Part shown: in pieces, positions 18,245 to 27,010 of the stretch
Layout: each line of letters opens with the position of its first letter
Numbering within the stretch: position 1 is the first letter of the stretch
From: Acidobacteriota bacterium
Lineage (GTDB): Bacteria; Acidobacteriota; Terriglobia; Acidiferrales; UBA7541
DNA length: 47,903 nucleotides
Assembly (NCBI GenBank): GCA_003224145.1
Contig: QHYN01000206.1
Coordinates: 1 to 47,903 of the forward strand
Direction of reading: 5' to 3'
Position numbers and translations under genes: made by a program
The notes under the pieces: generated by a model
Database searches by the model: none
What the model was told of the DNA's origin: nothing
Seen by the model: the letters and a program-made list of their open reading frames with translations, nothing else

Positions 18245-18274
18245 TTGACGACGGCTGCGCGCAAGACCTACACT
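18245..18274 (+). promoter_or_regulatory. Sigma70-type promoter for the SDR gene
   Basis: TTGACG (18245-18250), an 18-base spacer, then TACACT (18269-18274). Expected start near 18281, about 35 bases before the ATG at 18316, which has AAGGAG upstream. Confidence 0.6.
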
Positions 18275-18315
18275 CTGCCTCTCCATCTTGAAGCTCTGAT
18301 TCGCAAGGAGAAATC

Positions 18316-19092
18316 ATGACTGCGGAATTGCACGGCAAAATTGGGATTGTGACTGGCGGGACGTCCGGTATTGGGCGTGATACCGCTGTGCTTTTTGCGA
18401 AGACGGGAGCCAAAGTGGTGGTGGCCGGGCGGCGCGAAGCGGAAGGAAAGAAAACGCTTGATCTAGTCCGTGTCGCCGGTGGCGATGGCCTGTTTGTGCA
18501 GACCGACGTGTCGCGAGCCACAGAAGTTCAGGTGCTCGTCCGGAAAACAGTGGAGAAATTTGGCCGCTTGGATGTCGCGTTCAATAACGCCGGGATCGAA
18601 GGCGCCTGGAGTCCCATCGCCGAACAATCCGAGAAAGACTGGGACCGCACCATCGACATCAATCTCAAAGGCGTCTGGCTTTGCCTGAAGTACGAGATTC
18701 AGCAGATGCTCAAGCAGGGCGGTGGCGGCGCCATTGTCAACATGGCGTCCGTCGCAGGCTTCATCGGTTCCGCGGGGGCCGCCGCGTATTGCGCGAGCAA
18801 ACACGGCGTGATGGCCCTGACCAAGACTGCGGCGCTCGAAAACGCGCGAAGCAGTATCCGAGTAAACGTGGTGTGCCCCGCGGTGATCGAGACGCCCATG
18901 GGGGAGCGGCTCTGGGGCGCACCGGAGGCGAAGAAGTTTGCGCTCGGCCTCCATCCCATCGGCCGTTTTGGAACGGCGATGGAAATCGCGGAAGCCGTCG
19001 TGTGGATGTGCTCGGACCGCGCATCCTTCATGACCGGCCAGTCCCTGGTTCTCGACGGCGGATTTCTGGCGGGGCCTAATCCTCCCCAGTAG
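18316..19092 (+). CDS. Short-chain dehydrogenase/reductase
   Basis: Classical SDR of 258 residues, cytoplasmic, NAD(P)-dependent. Motifs: TGGTSGIGRD (cofactor loop, residue ~14), FNNAGIEG, catalytic Ser in NMASVAGF and the YCASKHG active-site block, ending with the usual LVLDGGFLAG. The Arg pair in VVVAGRREAE after the second strand would favour NADPH, an inference. The substrate cannot be read from sequence; closest in style to glucose-1-dehydrogenase-like and 3-oxoacyl-reductase-like members. The ATG has AAGGAG upstream. The O-methyltransferase gene follows ~90 bases later on the same strand. Confidence 0.93.
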   Translation: MTAELHGKIGIVTGGTSGIGRDTAVLFAKTGAKVVVAGRREAEGKKTLDLVRVAGGDGLFVQTDVSRATEVQVLVRKTVEKFGRLDVAFNNAGIEGAWSPIAEQSEKDWDRTIDINLKGVWLCLKYEIQQMLKQGGGGAIVNMASVAGFIGSAGAAAYCASKHGVMALTKTAALENARSSIRVNVVCPAVIETPMGERLWGAPEAKKFALGLHPIGRFGTAMEIAEAVVWMCSDRASFMTGQSLVLDGGFLAGPNPPQ

Positions 19093-19179
19093 TTCCCATT
19101 TTGAATCTGTTGCCAGAACCGTTTGATGCGCAGAGTTAGCGGAGTAAAGCAGCGTCTGCAAGCGCAGTTCGAGTGTACA

Positions 19180-20253
19180 ATGTCGGCCGCTCCGCAACCT
19201 CAAATCGAAAGCTCGGTGGACAAAATGAACGCACCGACTGCAAAGAGCCAGACGCCGCCTGCCCACGTCGGCATGTTTCAACTGTTGAATGGCGTGTTCG
19301 TTGTGGGCGCCGTTTCCTGCCTGGCGCGGCTCGGCATTCCCGACCTCGTCGAACACGGGCCGAAGTCGGCTGACGAGCTGGCCAGCCAGATAGGAGCTGA
19401 CCCGCGCGCACTCTATCGTCTGCTGCGCGCCACGGCCTGCGTGGGAGTGCTTTCGGAAGGCCCCGATGGAAAGTTTTCGGAGACACCGCTTTCTTCCGTG
19501 CTGCGCAGCAACGCGAATCCCAGCTTGCGAGCCTTCGCGATCATGCACGGCAGGGATTGGCACGGACTCGGCTGGTCCCACCTCGATTATTGTGTGCGGA
19601 CTGGAAAGCAAGCCCTCGACAAAATCTACGGCATGCCCATCTTTCAATTCTTTGAGCAGCACCCCGAGGAGGGGCAACTCTTCCAACAATCCATGACCGA
19701 TTTGTCCACGATTGACGGTCCGGCGGTGGCCGACGCCTATTCGTTCGGCGAAATTCATTCCCTTGTGGATGTGGGCGGCGGGCACGGACTTCTCCTAGCG
19801 ACGATCCTGGCGGGGAATCCACATTTGAAAGGCACGCTCTACGATATGCCACACGTCGTGGCGGGGGCCAAGGACGGACCGCTCAAGCCGGTGATGGAAC
19901 GCTGCACGCTGGCATCCGGTGATATGTTTTGTTCGGTTCCCGCGGGCGCCGATGCCTACATCATGAAACACATCATGCACGACTGGCCGGATGAGGGGTG
20001 CATCAATGTCCTCAAAGCCTGCCGAGAGGGCGTGAATTCCGGCGGCAAGCTCCTCGTCGTAGACAACGTGATTCAGCCCGGCAACGATTTCGCACCGGGC
20101 AAATTCCTCGACCTGCAAATGCTGATCTTTCCCGGCGGATGTGAGCGTACCGAAAAGCAGTTCCGCGACCTGTTCGCAGCCGCGGGCTGGCGGTTGAGCC
20201 GTGTTATCCCCACCGCTGTTCCCGAGTCCATCGTTGAAGGTGTCCCCGCCTGA
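19180..20253 (+). CDS. O-methyltransferase (plant/hydroxyneurosporene OMT type)
   Basis: SAM-dependent methyltransferase with an N-terminal winged-helix dimerisation domain (GMFQLLNGVFVVGAVSCLARLG to RLLRATACVGVL) and a C-terminal catalytic domain: LVDVGGGHGLLLATIL for SAM, DMPHVV, GDMF and IMKHIMHDWPDE, whose His is the catalytic base in this family. Relatives methylate hydroxyls on carotenoids or aromatic secondary metabolites; no such biosynthetic genes are in the window. The start is uncertain: ATGs at 19126, 19180 and 19225 are in frame and none has a strong SD; 19180 is chosen, giving 357 residues. Confidence 0.88.
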   Translation: MSAAPQPQIESSVDKMNAPTAKSQTPPAHVGMFQLLNGVFVVGAVSCLARLGIPDLVEHGPKSADELASQIGADPRALYRLLRATACVGVLSEGPDGKFSETPLSSVLRSNANPSLRAFAIMHGRDWHGLGWSHLDYCVRTGKQALDKIYGMPIFQFFEQHPEEGQLFQQSMTDLSTIDGPAVADAYSFGEIHSLVDVGGGHGLLLATILAGNPHLKGTLYDMPHVVAGAKDGPLKPVMERCTLASGDMFCSVPAGADAYIMKHIMHDWPDEGCINVLKACREGVNSGGKLLVVDNVIQPGNDFAPGKFLDLQMLIFPGGCERTEKQFRDLFAAAGWRLSRVIPTAVPESIVEGVPA

Positions 20254-20544
20254 CGTTCCGCATCCGTCCTGTGGTGTCGCTCTAATTTCAAGTCACTACC
20301 CATCCGTTAAGCATTGCTATCGCCCCCACTCTTGGTCTATGCTGCGCTCGCGGCGTGACCGTGGGGCGTAGTTTTTTGCTGCTTGGTGTTTGATTGGAAC
20401 GCGAAAGTCCGGAAAAAACGCACAAGCTGAACTCACGGCTGCTCCGTCCGGCCAGGTTCCACATCGTATCTTCATCCGAGCGTCGGGTTGACAGCTGTTC
20501 CACAATTAAAACGGATCGAACGGCATCGGTGAGAGACGCGGCAA
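20254..20544. other. Intergenic region between O-methyltransferase and DUF305 genes
   Basis: Contains a candidate terminator (20337-20377) and a perfect TTGACA at 20489-20494 without a convincing -10 at normal spacing. No gene supported. Confidence 0.4.
20337..20377 (+). terminator. Candidate intrinsic terminator
   Basis: CTATGC (20337-20342) can pair with GCGTAG (20366-20371, one G-T pair) around a GC-rich inner region, followed directly by six T residues. It lies ~85 bases after the O-methyltransferase stop. The inner pairing is imperfect, so confidence is moderate. Confidence 0.4.
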
Positions 20545-21305
<761 letters not shown>

Positions 21306-21309
<4 letters not shown>

Positions 21310-23387
21310 ACCGAGTGTCCAGTTTTGCTTTTCGCGTGGCGGTGGCCGCGATTTTTTTATCTTTCGGTATAAGCCGGATGAAAGCGCAGGAGCCTGCATC
21401 CCCTCCGCCTAAGCAGGAGGCAGCGAAGCAGGAGCCCAGCAAGCAAGAGCCAGCCAAGAAGGAAACCGTAGACGAGCCAGAGGAAGAACGGAATCCGTTT
21501 GCGCCGGAGCCGGCTCCGACGTTGCCACCGGGGATGGCGGGGTCGGATGCGAATGATCCGCGCGCCAAGCTGACGCCGGGACTGTATGACGCGGGTGATG
21601 CTTCGATGGGCATCAAGCACGTCATGCTATTCAAGAAGTCTGACGCGTTTCAACTCGGCGCGACTGATCCCGATGATCCGAAGGTGCAGAAGACGATTGG
21701 ACAGCTCGGTATCGGCAACACCGCAAAGATTCCGAAGCCGATGCATTTGGTGATCGCGCAGCTTGCTTTCGCGAACTCGGATCTTGCGTTCCAGGGCAAC
21801 CACTTGTTCCAGGGGAATTTTTATGGCGTGAGTATCTATGACATCTCCCATCCGGCGACCACCACCTTGCTGACAACAATGGTATGCCCGGGCGGGCAGG
21901 GAGATGTATCGGTGTACAAAAACCTGCTGTTCATGTCGGTGGAGATGCCGAATGGACGTTTGGATTGCGGCGTCGAAGGATTTCCGCCGGAGCCTCCACC
22001 GCCTGCAGGAGAGGAGAAAGACAGAGACAAGGAGAAAGAAAAAAAGCGTCGCATTCCTGCTGCGCAAAAGGACCGTTTCCGCGGCGTGAGGATCTTCGAC
22101 ATTTCCGACATCCTGAACCCGAAGCAAGTCGCGGCGGTGCAGACGTGCCGCGGATCGCATACGCATACTCTCTTGCTAGATCCGAACGACAAAGACAACG
22201 TTTATATCTACGTGTCGGGCACATCGTTTGTGCGTCAGCCGGAAGAACTGGCTGGGTGCTCCGGCGAAAAGCCGGACAAAGACCCGAATACGGCGCTCTT
22301 TCGTATCGAGGTGATCAAGGTTCCGGTGGCTGCGCCGCAGGACGCGAAGGTGGTGTCCAGCCCCCGGGTATTTATCGATCCGAGGACGGGCGCGATGAAC
22401 GGTCTGAGCAACGGCGGCACCCACGGCAAGAAGGGTATGGAGAAGCCGGAGGACACGGATCAGTGCCACGACATCACGGTGTACTCAGCGATTGGGTTGG
22501 CGGCAGGCGCGTGCTCCGGAAACGGAATTGTGCTCGACATCAAGGACCCGATCCATCCGAAGCGTCTGGATGCGGTGAACGATCCGAACTACTCCTATTG
22601 GCACTCGGCTTCGTTCTCCAACGATGGGACCAAAGTCGTGTTTACCGACGAGTGGGGCGGCGGCCTGGGGGCGCGGTGCCGTCCGAACGACCCGAACAAG
22701 TGGGGCGCGGATGCCATCTTCCGTTTGAAGGACGATAAGCTCAGTTTCGCCAACTATTACAAGCTGCCGGCTGCGCAGAGCGACACGGAAAACTGTGTGG
22801 CGCATAACGGCTCGCTGATTCCGGTCCCTGGCCGCGATATCGAAGTGCAGGGCTGGTACCAAGGCGGCATCTCTGTTGTGGACTTCACCGATCCGGCGCA
22901 ACCTTTCGAGATTGCCTATTTCGACCGCGGGCCGATTGATCCGAACATGTTGGTGCTGGGCGGCGAATGGTCGGCCTATTGGTACAACGGCTACATTTAC
23001 GGTTCGGAGATTGCGCGCGGCCTGGACGTGTTTGAACTGACGCCGACCAAGTTTCTGACGCAGAACGAAATTGATGCAGCGAAGGCGGTTCGCGTGCCCG
23101 AGCTGAATGTGCAGAACCAGCAAAAAATCGAGTGGCCTGCACAATTGGTCGTGGCCAAGGCGTACCTGGACCAGTTGTCCCGGTCGCACGCCTTGCCGGC
23201 CGACCGAATCGCATCTCTGCGGAAGGGGATCCAAAGCGCAGAGAGTTCGTGCATGAGCCAGAGCCAGCTGGCGAAGTTGAAGCGCATGGCGCCATCGTTG
23301 GAAAAAAACGCCGCGACGGCGAAGAACCAGGCGGACTGGGCTCGGCTGCATGCTTTGGCGGAGATTCTGAAGCACCCGTCAACGTAA
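21306..23387 (+). CDS. LVIVD-repeat beta-propeller protein, exported
   Basis: A 693-residue secreted protein. A signal peptide (AVAAIFLSFGISRMKA) leads to a Lys/Glu/Pro-rich linker (~28-75). The body has repeats of the form GVSIYDIS, GVRIFDISD, GIVLDIKDP and GISVVDFTDP, as in LVIVD propellers. A low-complexity, highly charged insert (residues ~238-256, Glu/Lys/Arg/Asp) interrupts the propeller. The C-terminal ~100 residues are helical. Its start overlaps the DUF305 stop by four bases, so the two are made together; the pair presumably acts outside the cytoplasm, perhaps on metal. No catalytic residues recognised. Confidence 0.85.
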
Positions 23388-23582
23388 CGACCTCGCGAAC
23401 CCGGCGGCTTTTCGTTTAGCACGCAGAGCCAAGTTCGGTGCGCCGAGATTTGAACTAATACTCCTGCACGCAAGACTTGGGGTCGTCCGCGACCGCAGAA
23501 CACCTGATTAACGCGGCGACCGGACAAGTGGGTCTCGCGACGCATGGCAGTGTCCGATCCCAGGGTCCACCCCACCGCCGAG

Positions 23583-23873
23583 TCAGCCGATCATCTCGGT
23601 CCGCGTAACGTCGCGGGGCTGGTCGAGCAGGGCATCGACGCGTTTGAGGAAGCGCACGGTGTGCGGCAATTCTGCGTGGAGTTGGAATGCCGCTTCGTCC
23701 ACCCAGCGCGAATGAATGTAAAAGAGCTGCGGGTCGCGCGTCGAGCGGAAGATGTGGAAACTCAGGCAGCCGGGCTCGGCGCGCGAAGGCCCGGTCACTT
23801 CGTGCAAGGCTTCCTCAACGGCGCTCTCCTCTCCCGCACGCGCGTGCAACCGCACAAAGACGTATTGCTCCAT
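23583..23873 (-). CDS. Antibiotic-biosynthesis-monooxygenase (ABM) domain protein, quinol-monooxygenase type
   Basis: A 96-residue dimeric alpha/beta-barrel-type protein of the ABM family: YVFVRLHARAGEE, EPGCLSFHIFRS, FYIHSRWVDEAAFQLH and TVRFLKRVDALL are recognisable family blocks. Relatives such as YgiN oxidise quinols or act in small-molecule turnover without cofactors. The start is the ATG at 23873, preceded by GGAGGGAG; the frame is open to 24029 but the extension is unlike the family. It stands alone, convergent with the LVIVD gene. Confidence 0.86.
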   Translation of the reverse strand: MEQYVFVRLHARAGEESAVEEALHEVTGPSRAEPGCLSFHIFRSTRDPQLFYIHSRWVDEAAFQLHAELPHTVRFLKRVDALLDQPRDVTRTEMIG

Positions 23874-24046
23874 GGCTCCCTCCGCTTCTTCTTTTGTAGA
23901 AGGGCGCCGAATCTCTCGCGCCTCTATGAGGTTGAATGCGCCCAAGCCGGAGAGCGAGAGCCAATTTGCACCCCGGTTTCCCCGCCGCACCTCTGGCAGG
24001 GGAATGGCGCCAGAGGAAAAGCACGACAAAGTCCGCAGGCGCTAAA

Positions 24047-24172
24047 GCCCCTGAATTTGGGGCACTTTTGGCACGGCTAGAGCTGTGCCCTCCTGAAGAT
24101 CCTTGACGACTTCCTCTACTTACCCAGCGCACAGGCGGTGGGCTAACGCGTCTAACACGCCTACGGCGCTGG
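24047..24172. repeat. Cluster of REP-like palindromes
   Basis: Three inverted repeats in a gene-free stretch: GCCCC (24047-24051) / GGGGC (24059-24063); GGCACGGCT (24070-24078) / AGCTGTGCC (24081-24089, one G-T pair); and CCAGCGC (24124-24130) / GCGCTGG (24166-24172) with an inner GGCG/CGCC. Text of the form 'GCTAAAGCCC ... GCACGGCT' resembles dispersed palindromic repeats I recall from acidobacterial genomes (from memory). No second copy was noticed in this window. Confidence 0.55.
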
Positions 24173-24211
24173 AAGAATAAAATGCGCGGTTGGAGACGTC
24201 GATTCCATACC

Positions 24212-24939
24212 TCACGAATCAGTGGCCTGGGTCAGGAAAAATGGGGCACGATTCATTCCGACGGCGGAATTCGCAGCGCTCTGCGGGGCGAGCTTGCCCC
24301 GGGTGTAGTGGATCCAAGATTCGGCGGCGATGAGCTGGAGGGTGAAGCCAATCCAGAAGGCGGTGCCGAAGAACTCCTGCGGCGTGAGATGCGTGAAGCG
24401 GCTGGTGGCAAAGAAGACGCCGATGATGGGACGAATGGTAGCGACGGCAAGGCCGATTGCGAATGCGCGGAGCATCCATTCGCGATGCTGAGCAATTTCG
24501 CGGCGGCGGATGTGGAGGAAAGCTTTGCCGAGCGAGAAGAGGAAGAGGATGCCAAAGAGCAGAGTGGCGGCAGCCTGGTTGACACCGCCAAAGGACATGG
24601 TGAGGCTCATCCAGATAGCGGTAAAGCCGATGATGAGGCCGGAAACGACAAGAAGGCGGCCGGACCAGCGATGAAAGCGCGGATAGCGCGAGCGAATGTT
24701 TTTGGCGAATTGCAGCGGGCCGAGAACCATGAAGAGAAGCCGGGGATGATGTGCACCAGGGTCAACGAGCGGTGAGCGGTGAAGAGGTCGTCCAAGGCGC
24801 GGGCGGGCGGGAATTTGCCCGTAAATGTAGCGGGATAAAGGAGCGCGAGCGCCCTATGCGAGACGGCAGTGACTCCAATGAATGCGAGGAAAATAACCGC
24901 GCTCCAGAGGATTCGTGGGGTTTTGGCGGCATTTTGCAT
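24212..24939 (-). pseudogene. DUF2306 integral membrane protein, frameshifted
   Basis: A polytopic membrane protein split over two frames. The N-terminal part (ATG at 24939) has a membrane helix (ILWSAVIFLAFIGVTAV) and the conserved RSLTLVHIIPG. Family sequence then continues in another frame as FMVLGPLQFAKNIRSRYP, HRWSGRLLVVSGLI, several further helices and REWMLRAFAIGLAVATIRP, to a stop at 24212. The junction is near 24735; one missing base restores an HIIPGFLFMVLGPLQF read. DUF2306 relatives have His-rich helices and are often annotated as cytochrome-b-like, but function is unknown. The downstream half alone has an ATG at 24730 but probably no independent start signal. Confidence 0.78.
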
Positions 24940-25092
24940 GACGGATCCCTGGGCCGGGCGGGACATCAGAATGGCGTGATGGGCCATTCGGGTCCCCATG
25001 GAAATACGTAAGCGGGGAGGAAAAAATTGCGCCGGTTTCGAGGGAACCAAAATACACGCGACACCATTCGGAGGCATCCTCGCAAAGGCGAG

Positions 25093-25895
25093 CTACTCGA
25101 AGAGGTCGGGGTGTTCGCGAGAGATGCGTTGATAGAGGGGCTGGAACTGGAACCAGCCGGCGAGAGACGAGCCCACGAGCGCGTAGGTGTGCTTGGCGGT
25201 TTCGTGAGGGATTCTGCGGGGCTCGCCAGCGGCTTCGGCGAGCAATTGCGCCTGGCAGGAGCGGTCCATGGTAATGAACCACCAGGCGGCTTCGTCGACG
25301 CTGTGGCCGACGGTGAGCAGGCCGTGATTGCGGAGGATGGCGGCTTTTTTCGTTCCGAGCGCGCGGGCGATGCGGTCACCTTCGGAAGTTTCCTCGACGA
25401 TGCCGCTGTAATCTTCAAAGACCACGTGATCCTCGTAAAACGCGCAAGCATCCTGCGTGAGCGGATCGAGCAGGCGGCCGAGCGTGGACCAGGACTTGCC
25501 GTACAGCGAATGGGCGTGCGCGGCTGCGACCACGTCCGGGCGGGCGGCGTGAATGCGCGAGTGAATGGCGAAGGCGGCGAGATTGACTTCCGCGCGGCTT
25601 CGACGACCTTGCCGGAATGATCTACCAGAATCAGATCGGAGACGCGAATCTGGCCGAAGTGCATGCCGAACGGGTTCACCCAGAAATGATCGAGCCGCTC
25701 AGGATCGCGGGCGGTGATGTGGCCGGCGACGCCTTCGTCAAAACCGAAGCGGGAGAACAGACGAAACGCGGCGGCGAGCCGCTCCATGCGGTGACGGCGC
25801 TCTTCGGCGGGCGTGGCAAAGACGGGCGGGCGCGGGACGCGGTCCATGAAAGCACTGCGCGATGGAGAGGCGGCCGAGGGCGATGGTTGCGGCAT
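25093..25895 (-). pseudogene. Class II aldolase/adducin family protein, frameshifted
   Basis: The ATG at 25895 has GGAGG upstream. The first ~100 residues are typical: [29 protein letters not shown] and [13 protein letters not shown]. After SGKVVEAAR the frame changes; the expected continuation ([21 protein letters not shown], then [12 protein letters not shown] with zinc-ligand histidines, [16 protein letters not shown]) lies in another frame and ends at 25093. The break is at about 25585-25600, a single-base loss or two-base gain. The continuous version would be ~267 residues and metal-dependent, cleaving or oxidising small sugar or keto substrates. The in-frame alternative running past this point to 24966 is Ser/Arg-rich and unlike any family. 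Confidence 0.82.
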
Positions 25896-26085
25896 GGGAA
25901 CCTCCGTGAGAAGAAGAATTGGAGAGAGGAATTGTGCCTTAGTGGAGAGCGGTTGGGAAGAGAAATGAGGCGCAGTGAGGTACAGGCTGAACGCGCATCT
26001 GTTGACGTTGAGATGCTTCGCTGCGCTCAGCATGACAGCGTCCCGGCCGAGGGGCCCATTCAACAAGGCATACTGGGTTTGCTAC
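25896..26085. other. Short intergenic region
   Basis: Upstream region of the aldolase gene. No clear promoter or repeat was identified beyond the SD sequence. Confidence 0.35.
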
Positions 26086-26089
26086 AAAG

Positions 26090-26116
26090 AAAAACGCCCC
26101 GAGCGGATCGGGGCGT
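26090..26116 (-). terminator. Rho-independent terminator after ompH
   Basis: ACGCCCCGA (26094-26102) and TCGGGGCGT (26108-26116) form a perfect 9-bp stem with a 5-base loop. On the minus strand it is followed by TTTTT (26090-26094 read in reverse). It begins 34 bases after the ompH stop and closes the envelope block. Confidence 0.88.
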
Positions 26117-26150
26117 CACGGAAAACGGAAGGTCAGCCGGAAAAACGAAA

Positions 26151-26786
26151 CTATTGCTGCGGCTTGGTCGGCGTAGTCGTAGGAGCCGGCTTCGCTGCAG
26201 GCGGCTTCTGCTGCGCGGGTGCAGCCGCCTTTATCGGATAGGCCGCGTCGTAAAGACGAATGATGTCCTGGGTGAGATCGATCTGCGCGTAGAGAATCGG
26301 ATTGCCCTGGGCGGAAGAATCCAAGACCACGGAATAACTGTTCTCGCGAGCGTAGCGGTCGAGCACGTCGACCATCTTGCGGCCGATGCGGTCGATCACC
26401 TCGCCCTGCGCGGCGTTGACGTCTTCCTGGAATTCCGTCTGCTTGCGATCCACCTGCTGCGTTAGGCGCTGCCCCTGGGTCGTCAGGCGGGCAATTTCTT
26501 CCTGACTGCACTTGCCCTCGCAGGTCGCGAGCCGCTGACGGAGATCGTTGATTTGCTTGTTGAGATTCTCGATTTCGTTTTGGCGAGGCGCGAACTGCGA
26601 CTGCAATTCGGCGGAAGCCTGCTTGCCTTCCGCGGTAGCGACGATGGCCGAGCGAATGTTGATGACGCCAACTTTTGCGGGGGAGGCCGAGCCCGCTGCG
26701 GGGGAAGCCTGTGCCCCAGCGGCAATAGCGCTTAGAAGGGCGGCAGCGGCGAGGGCCGCCGCACGAAATACCATTCTGGAATTCAC
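26151..26786 (-). CDS. OmpH/Skp-family periplasmic chaperone
   Basis: Skp-like holdase that carries unfolded outer-membrane proteins to BamA. From the GTG at 26786 (AAGGAG six bases upstream) the protein is 211 residues: a signal peptide (RAAALAAAALLSAIAAGAQA), a beta-strand VGVINIRSAI, a long charged coiled-coil region (~50-125) typical of Skp tentacles, and VLDRYARENSYSVVLDSS returning to the body. Unlike Skp the C-terminus ends in a Pro/Ala/Thr/Lys-rich tail. A Cys pair (CEGKC) sits mid coiled-coil. It follows the giant lipoprotein and bamA but has its own promoter. Confidence 0.9.
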   Translation of the reverse strand: MNSRMVFRAAALAAAALLSAIAAGAQASPAAGSASPAKVGVINIRSAIVATAEGKQASAELQSQFAPRQNEIENLNKQINDLRQRLATCEGKCSQEEIARLTTQGQRLTQQVDRKQTEFQEDVNAAQGEVIDRIGRKMVDVLDRYARENSYSVVLDSSAQGNPILYAQIDLTQDIIRLYDAAYPIKAAAPAQQKPPAAKPAPTTTPTKPQQ

Positions 26787-26807
26787 TTTTTTCTCCTTGT
26801 TATGGTT

Positions 26808-26828
26808 CGTTCCGGAAAACCCGGAACG
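26808..26828. promoter_or_regulatory. 8-bp hairpin in the ompH leader
   Basis: CGTTCCGG (26808-26815) and CCGGAACG (26821-26828) form a perfect stem with a 5-base loop in the transcribed leader, ending 9 bases before the ompH SD sequence. It could influence ribosome access or mRNA stability. Confidence 0.5.
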
Positions 26829-26905
26829 GACGTGTCCCAAGCCAGCTTGGCTTGAAGTTCCTTGCGCTCCCCCAGCAGGTCCCGCGGGCGTATTGCAAAC
26901 CTGAA

Positions 26906-26935
26906 AGTATAGCCGACGCGCTTCTGTTCCCGCAA
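26906..26935 (-). promoter_or_regulatory. Sigma70-type promoter for ompH
   Basis: On the minus strand TTGCGG (26930-26935), an 18-base spacer and TATACT (26906-26911). Expected start near 26899, giving a leader of about 110 bases that includes the hairpin at 26808-26828. It suggests ompH can be expressed independently of the upstream block. Confidence 0.5.
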
Positions 26936-27010
26936 TCGGAAAGCGCGCCCCGCTCGTCGCGATGCGATTCGAGACAGCGCACGCAGCAGGTACGCGCCGG
27001 TCAACCCCAT

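Noticed and set aside
18463-19785. 440-residue minus-strand open frame over the SDR and O-methyltransferase genes
   Set aside because: Antisense to two well-supported genes, spans their boundary, no domain; product of GC-rich codon bias.
23430-23500. tRNA-3'-end-like text on the minus strand (TTCAAATC ... GGCGCACCGA)
   Set aside because: The T-stem does not pair and no anticodon arm or 5' acceptor half could be built; at most a chance match or remnant.
24607-25077. Independent 156-residue protein
   Set aside because: It is the N-terminal half of the frameshifted DUF2306 gene followed by out-of-frame residues.
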